Shown here in pieces: positions 27,275-30,387 of a stretch of DNA of 30,387 bases. The position numbers and the translations under genes were made by a program. How positions within the stretch are numbered: the stretch's first letter is position 1; each line of letters begins with the position of its first letter. The stretch lies in assembly GCA_035649235.1 (NCBI GenBank), contig DASRJX010000153.1, forward strand, positions 1-30,387, read 5' to 3'. The DNA comes from DASRJX01 sp035649235 (GTDB taxonomy: Bacteria > Acidobacteriota > Polarisedimenticolia > Gp22-AA2). The notes under the pieces are model-generated. The model searched no databases, had not been told where the DNA came from, and saw only the letters and a program-made list of their open reading frames with translations.

Positions 27275-28579
27275 TCAGACCGCGGTCGGCGCGGAGGCGG
27301 CGCGGGTGGCGGCGCCGGCCGTGAGCCAGGAGTAGATCGGGAAGGAGCGGCAGAGGGCGCGCACCCGTCCGGCGATCCCCTCCAGTGTCCGGGCGTCCTC
27401 CTGGCCGTGCAGGGCCTCGAGGATGAGGGCCGCGACGGCGCGCATCTCCTCCTCCCCCATGCCCCGGGTGGTGACGGCCGGGGTGCCGATGCGCACGCCG
27501 CTGCAGATCATCGGCTTCTCGGGATCGAATGGAATCGTGTTCTTGTTGAGGGCGATGCCGATCCGCTCGAGGTGCTGCTCGACGGCGCGACCGGTCAGAC
27601 GCCGCGGCCGCAGGTCGACCAGGAACATGTGCGTCTCGGTCCCTCCCGAGACGATCCGCAGGCCGCCCTTCGCCAGCTCAGCCGCCAGCAGGGCGGCATT
27701 GTCCAGAGTGCGCCGCTGGTCGCGGCGGAAGTCCTCCCCCGCCGCCTCGCGGAAGGCGACCGCCTTCGCAGCGATCGCGTGCATCAGCGGGCCACCCTGC
27801 ACGCCCGGGAAGACGGCGGAGTCGATCTCCTTGGCAAGCCGCTCGCGGCAGAGGATCAGGGCGCCCCGTGGACCGCGCAGCGTCTTGTGCGTCGTCGTGG
27901 TCATGACGTCGACGTGGGGCAGCGGATTGGGATGGACTCCGGCTGCGATCAGGCCCGCGACATGGGCTGCGTCGGCCATCAGCAGCGCCCCCACCTCGTC
28001 GGCGATCTGGCGCAGGCGGGCGTAGTCGACCATGCGGGAATAGGCGCTGGCGCCCCCGATGATCAGACGGGGCCGGTGCTCCCGCGCCAGGCGGGCCACC
28101 TGGTCGTAATCGATGGTCTCCGTCTCGCGGCTCACTCCGTAACCGATGCAGTGGAAGTACCGGCCGGAGATGTTGAGCGGGTGGCCGTGGGTGAGGTGCC
28201 CGCCGTGCGCCAGGTCCATGCCGAGCAGCGTGTCCCCGGGCTTCAGGAGCGCCAGGTAGACGGCCGTGTTGGCCTGCGCGCCGGAGTGCGGCTGGACGTT
28301 GGCGTGTTCCGCGCCGAACAGGGCCCGCGCCCGCGCGATCGCCAGCCGCTCGACCGCATCGGCGTGCTCACAGCCGCCGTAGTAGCGCCGGCCAGGATAC
28401 CCCTCGGCGTACTTGTTGGTCAGGACGGATCCGGTCGCTTCCAGGACGGCGCGCGAAGCGAAGTTCTCGCTGGCGATCAGAACGAGCGTCTCGTCCTGCC
28501 GGCGCGCCTCCGCGACGAGGGCGTCGGCCGTCTCCGGATCGATCTGCCTCAGAGCCGCTCCCAGGGAACTTTCGCTCAC
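27275..28579 (-). CDS. glyA: serine hydroxymethyltransferase
   Basis: The 434-residue product is a full-length SHMT: TLVLIASENFAS, TNKYAEGYPGRRYYGGCE, ANVQPHSGAQANTAVY, MDLAHGGHLTHG, a central GASAYSRMVDY, LLMADAAHVAGLIAAG, and the PLP site TTTTHKTLRGPRGA with Lys232. It converts serine and tetrahydrofolate to glycine and methylene-tetrahydrofolate in the cytoplasm. The start is GTG at 28579, since no other start fits before the conserved N-terminus. There is no Shine-Dalgarno sequence in front, and a possible -10 hexamer lies only 7 bases upstream, so the mRNA may be leaderless. polA follows after 50 bases. Confidence 0.97.
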   Translation of the reverse strand: MSESSLGAALRQIDPETADALVAEARRQDETLVLIASENFASRAVLEATGSVLTNKYAEGYPGRRYYGGCEHADAVERLAIARARALFGAEHANVQPHSGAQANTAVYLALLKPGDTLLGMDLAHGGHLTHGHPLNISGRYFHCIGYGVSRETETIDYDQVARLAREHRPRLIIGGASAYSRMVDYARLRQIADEVGALLMADAAHVAGLIAAGVHPNPLPHVDVMTTTTHKTLRGPRGALILCRERLAKEIDSAVFPGVQGGPLMHAIAAKAVAFREAAGEDFRRDQRRTLDNAALLAAELAKGGLRIVSGGTETHMFLVDLRPRRLTGRAVEQHLERIGIALNKNTIPFDPEKPMICSGVRIGTPAVTTRGMGEEEMRAVAALILEALHGQEDARTLEGIAGRVRALCRSFPIYSWLTAGAATRAASAPTAV

Positions 28580-28585
28580 GGCGCG

Positions 28586-28595
28586 ATGATATAAG
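28586..28595. promoter_or_regulatory. overlapping divergent -10 elements between glyA and the hydrolase gene
   Basis: Within the 47-base divergent gap, the minus strand has TATCAT (28586-28591) with a partial -35 TTGCTC 17 bases upstream, directed at glyA. The plus strand has TATAAG (28590-28595), directed at the hydrolase gene, with no convincing -35. The two hexamers overlap by two bases, so the promoters, if real, would exclude each other. GGAGG at 28604-28608 is 18 bases from the hydrolase ATG, too far for a normal ribosome site. Confidence 0.3.
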
Positions 28596-28626
28596 AGCCC
28601 CCGGGAGGGAGCAAGCGACGCACGAC

Positions 28627-29457
28627 ATGAGAGCCTCCGACGCGCTCCACTACGTCGCGATCGGCCCGCGCGACGCCCCTCCCCTGCTGTTCCTGCACGG
28701 CATCACCGGGTCGCGGCGCTACTGGCTGAAGCGGGTCCGTCACCTGGCCGGCCCGTACCGGTTGATACTCCCCGATCTCATCGGCTTCGGGCTGTCTCCG
28801 AAGCCGCACATCACCTACGAGATGGACGTGTTCCGGGACAGCGTCCGGCGCCTCGTCGAGGAGATGGGCCTGTCGGGGCGGCCGCTGGCGATCGTCGCGC
28901 ACTCGCTGGGCGGGCTCATCGCGCTCGAGTACGCGGCGAAGTTCGCGGGCGAGGTGCGTTGCATTGCCATCCTGAGCCTGCCTCGCTACCAGGACGCCGC
29001 GATGGCGCACGCCCTGTTCTGGCGCGGCTCGCCCCATTACAGGAGGCTCCTCAACGAGCACTCCCTCAAGGAGACACTGGCGCAGATGCGCCGCAGCGGC
29101 CTGGAGCTGACGCTCCGCTACCTGCTCCGCTTCCCGTGGCCGGTCCTCGTCGACAGCCACAAGTTCACGTTTCGCTCCCTCACCTCGACCCTCGAAAGCT
29201 GTCTTCTCAATTACCAGGTGGACAGCATCCTGCCGCGCGTGCCTCCGATCCCGACGCTTCTGATTCATGGCGAACAGGACTCGGTCGCGCCGATCGCCTT
29301 GATTCGGGATCTGCCGGACCGATATCCGCAGTTCCGGGTTGCCGCGGTCCGCGGGACAGGGCACCACGTCTTCCTGACGCATACAAGAAGATGTCTCGGA
29401 CTGATCCAGGGATTTCTGGAGGAGCACCGGGATGGACAGATCGGGCTTCCAGACTAG
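28627..29457 (+). CDS. alpha/beta hydrolase
   Basis: The 276-residue product is a compact alpha/beta hydrolase: the oxyanion-hole motif LLFLHGITGSRRYW near 20-33, ILPDLIGFGLSPKP at 47-60, and the nucleophile elbow AHSLGG with Ser93. The acid is probably Asp218 (LIHGEQDSVAP) and the base His246 or His247 (GTGHHVFL). It lacks a signal peptide and so is probably cytoplasmic. The cap region (about 120-200) is basic and aromatic. Relatives include esterases, lipases, and C-C hydrolases of aromatic degradation; the substrate cannot be deduced. It is transcribed divergently from glyA and stands alone before the clpB promoter. Confidence 0.9.
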   Translation: MRASDALHYVAIGPRDAPPLLFLHGITGSRRYWLKRVRHLAGPYRLILPDLIGFGLSPKPHITYEMDVFRDSVRRLVEEMGLSGRPLAIVAHSLGGLIALEYAAKFAGEVRCIAILSLPRYQDAAMAHALFWRGSPHYRRLLNEHSLKETLAQMRRSGLELTLRYLLRFPWPVLVDSHKFTFRSLTSTLESCLLNYQVDSILPRVPPIPTLLIHGEQDSVAPIALIRDLPDRYPQFRVAAVRGTGHHVFLTHTRRCLGLIQGFLEEHRDGQIGLPD

Positions 29458-29529
29458 AGGTCCTCGAGACAAGAATCCTAAAGAACGTTGCAAATGCAGT
29501 TTTTACATATAGTTATAGCATCCACATAA

Positions 29530-29550
29530 CTTGACAGTGATAGACTCAAT
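29530..29550 (+). promoter_or_regulatory. HAIR-like operator (HspR binding site) in front of clpB
   Basis: CTTGACA (29530-29536), 7 spacer bases, then ACTCAAT (29544-29550). The published HAIR consensus is CTTGAGT-N7-ACTCAAG; this site matches 5 of 7 and 6 of 7 bases with the exact 7-base spacing. It covers the -35 box and the start of the spacer of the clpB promoter, so a bound repressor would block RNA polymerase. The hspR gene itself is not in the window. Confidence 0.6.
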
Positions 29551-29559
29551 ATTTATACT
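29531..29559 (+). promoter_or_regulatory. near-consensus sigma70 promoter of clpB
   Basis: TTGACA (29531-29536), 17 bases, TATACT (29554-29559): a perfect -35, 5 of 6 in the -10, and optimal spacing. The preceding region 29470-29530 is AT-rich and could act as an UP element. The predicted start is near 29566, giving a leader of about 35 bases. This is the strongest promoter by eye in the window. Confidence 0.75.
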
Positions 29560-29577
29560 TACATACGAATCAATGCC

Positions 29578-29604
29578 ATGTCGATGAGGACTAACGCCGC
29601 ATGA
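29578..29604 (+). other. possible 8-codon leader ORF overlapping the clpB start
   Basis: ATG at 29578 opens a frame of 8 codons (MSMRTNAA) whose TGA at 29602-29604 overlaps the clpB ATG as ATGA. No ribosome site precedes it, and the TGAGGA that lies inside it (29585-29590) is placed to serve clpB. It may be chance. Confidence 0.2.
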
Positions 29605-30387
29605 AGCTCGATCGCTTGACCGTCAAGGCACAGGAGGCCCTCCAGGAAGCCCAGGCCGCAGCCTCACGATCCGGAAACCCCGAGATCACCCCGGTCCATC
29701 TCCTTGCGGCCCTCCTCCAACAGGAGGGTGGGCTGGTCCCGGCCCTTCTGAGCAGCGCCGGTGTGGACGTGGAAAGGCTGAGGCGCCGCGTGGTCGAGCG
29801 TCTCGAATCCGGGCCTCGAGTCCAGGGTGGCGCCGCCCCGCACATCGGGGACCCCTTGCGCCTCGTCCTGGAGTCCGCCGAGCGCCAGGCCGACCAGTTT
29901 CGAGACGACTTCGTGTCGGTCGAGCACATCACTCTGGCGATCCTGGAGGGTCGCGGCCCCGCCTCCGATCTCCTCCGCGAGGCGGGCGTGGACCCGCCCG
30001 CGCTGCTCCAGGCGCTCAAGGCGATTCGCGGGGCCCAGCGCGTCACGAGCCAGAATCCCGAAGACTCCTTCCAGACCCTCGAGAAATACGCCCGCAACCT
30101 GACCGACCAGGCGCGCCGCGGGAAGCTCGACCCGGTCATCGGCCGGGACGAGGAGATCCGCCGCGTCATCCAGGTGCTGTCGCGGCGGACCAAGAACAAC
30201 CCAGTCCTCATCGGCGAGCCCGGCGTCGGCAAGACTGCCATCGTCGAAGGACTCGCCCGTCGCATCGTCGACGGCGATGTCCCGGAGGGCCTGAAGACCC
30301 GGGAGATCGTCGCCCTCGATCTCGGAGCCCTGGTGGCCGGCACCAAGTTCAGGGGCGAGTTCGAGGATCGGCTCAAGGCCCTGCTCC
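29601..30387 (+). CDS. clpB: ATP-dependent disaggregase ClpB, 5' part
   Basis: The first 262 codons are present and the frame runs off the window end. The N-terminal Clp repeat domain is visible: MKLDRLTVKAQEALQEAQ, ITPVHLLAALLQQEGG, and the second repeat with DFVSVEHITLAIL. Then come the linker FQTLEKYARNLTDQARRGKLDPVIGRDEEIRRVIQVLSRR, the Walker A GEPGVGKTAIVEGLA and VALDLGALVAGTKFRGEFEDRL. ClpB works with DnaK to rescue aggregated proteins in the cytoplasm. The start is the ATG at 29601, with GAGGA 10 bases upstream. A strong promoter with a HAIR-like operator precedes it, suggesting heat-shock control by HspR. The gene is distinguished from clpA and clpC by the FQTLEKYARNLT linker. Confidence 0.95.
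   Translation, partial: MKLDRLTVKAQEALQEAQAAASRSGNPEITPVHLLAALLQQEGGLVPALLSSAGVDVERLRRRVVERLESGPRVQGGAAPHIGDPLRLVLESAERQADQFRDDFVSVEHITLAILEGRGPASDLLREAGVDPPALLQALKAIRGAQRVTSQNPEDSFQTLEKYARNLTDQARRGKLDPVIGRDEEIRRVIQVLSRRTKNNPVLIGEPGVGKTAIVEGLARRIVDGDVPEGLKTREIVALDLGALVAGTKFRGEFEDRLKALL

Noticed and set aside
29480..29510. Possible Rho-independent terminator after the hydrolase gene (T-run at about 29499)
   Set aside because: A TTTTT run exists, but no stem longer than three or four bases precedes it.
29458..29600. AT-rich stretch as a mobile-element remnant
   Set aside because: No inverted terminal repeats, target duplication or transposase fragment is visible; promoter function explains the composition better.

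Overview
The window is very GC-rich chromosomal DNA, about two thirds G+C by eye, with tightly packed genes. It looks like an aerobic, Gram-negative-type (diderm) bacterium. The evidence is a LolA-like carrier, lipoprotein signals, a surface-polysaccharide cluster, and an alternative complex III feeding a caa3-type oxidase. This combination fits Acidobacteriota or a similar deep-branching high-GC phylum, but no rRNA or phylogenetic marker comparison was possible. I see no rRNA, tRNA, CRISPR array, insertion sequence or phage gene.

Layout. Positions 1-222 hold the 3' end of a DAHP synthase gene (+). Positions 280-7285 (-) are a five-gene envelope-glycan cluster. Read in transcription order it encodes a glycosyltransferase-polysaccharide deacetylase fusion, a FemAB/CelD-type acyltransferase, a DegT-type aminotransferase, an FkbM methyltransferase and a second FemAB/CelD-type protein. 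The first four overlap by 4 bases each. Positions 7481-8038 (+) encode a DUF4382 lipoprotein.

Positions 8046-20325 (-) form one unbroken 12.3 kb respiratory operon: actA-actB-actC-actD-actE-actF, a small uncharacterised membrane protein, sco1, ctaC, ctaD, ctaE and ctaF. It encodes a quinol:cytochrome c reductase (alternative complex III), the SCO copper chaperone, and an A2-type caa3 oxygen reductase whose subunit II carries its own cytochrome c domain. Electrons would pass from quinol through the ActB Fe-S clusters and the ActA/ActE hemes to the CtaC heme, CuA and the heme-copper centre of CtaD.

Positions 20519-24383 hold a LolA-like carrier (-), two peptide/nickel-type ABC permeases (+) without visible partners, and a response regulator with an HD-GYP domain (-). 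Positions 24510-28579 (-) are housekeeping genes, glyA followed by polA. Positions 28627-29457 (+) encode an alpha/beta hydrolase. The window ends inside clpB (+), which is preceded by an AT-rich region holding a near-consensus sigma70 promoter.

The most notable non-coding signal is in that region. A 7-7-7 inverted repeat overlapping the clpB -35 box closely matches the HAIR operator of the heat-shock repressor HspR. Other points worth attention are the glycosyltransferase-deacetylase fusion, the small membrane protein between actF and sco1, a degenerate proofreading site in PolA, and an 8-bp inverted repeat bracketing the -35 of the HD-GYP gene. I found no clearly new multi-gene system. The strongest candidates for something undescribed are the small protein and the fusion enzyme.
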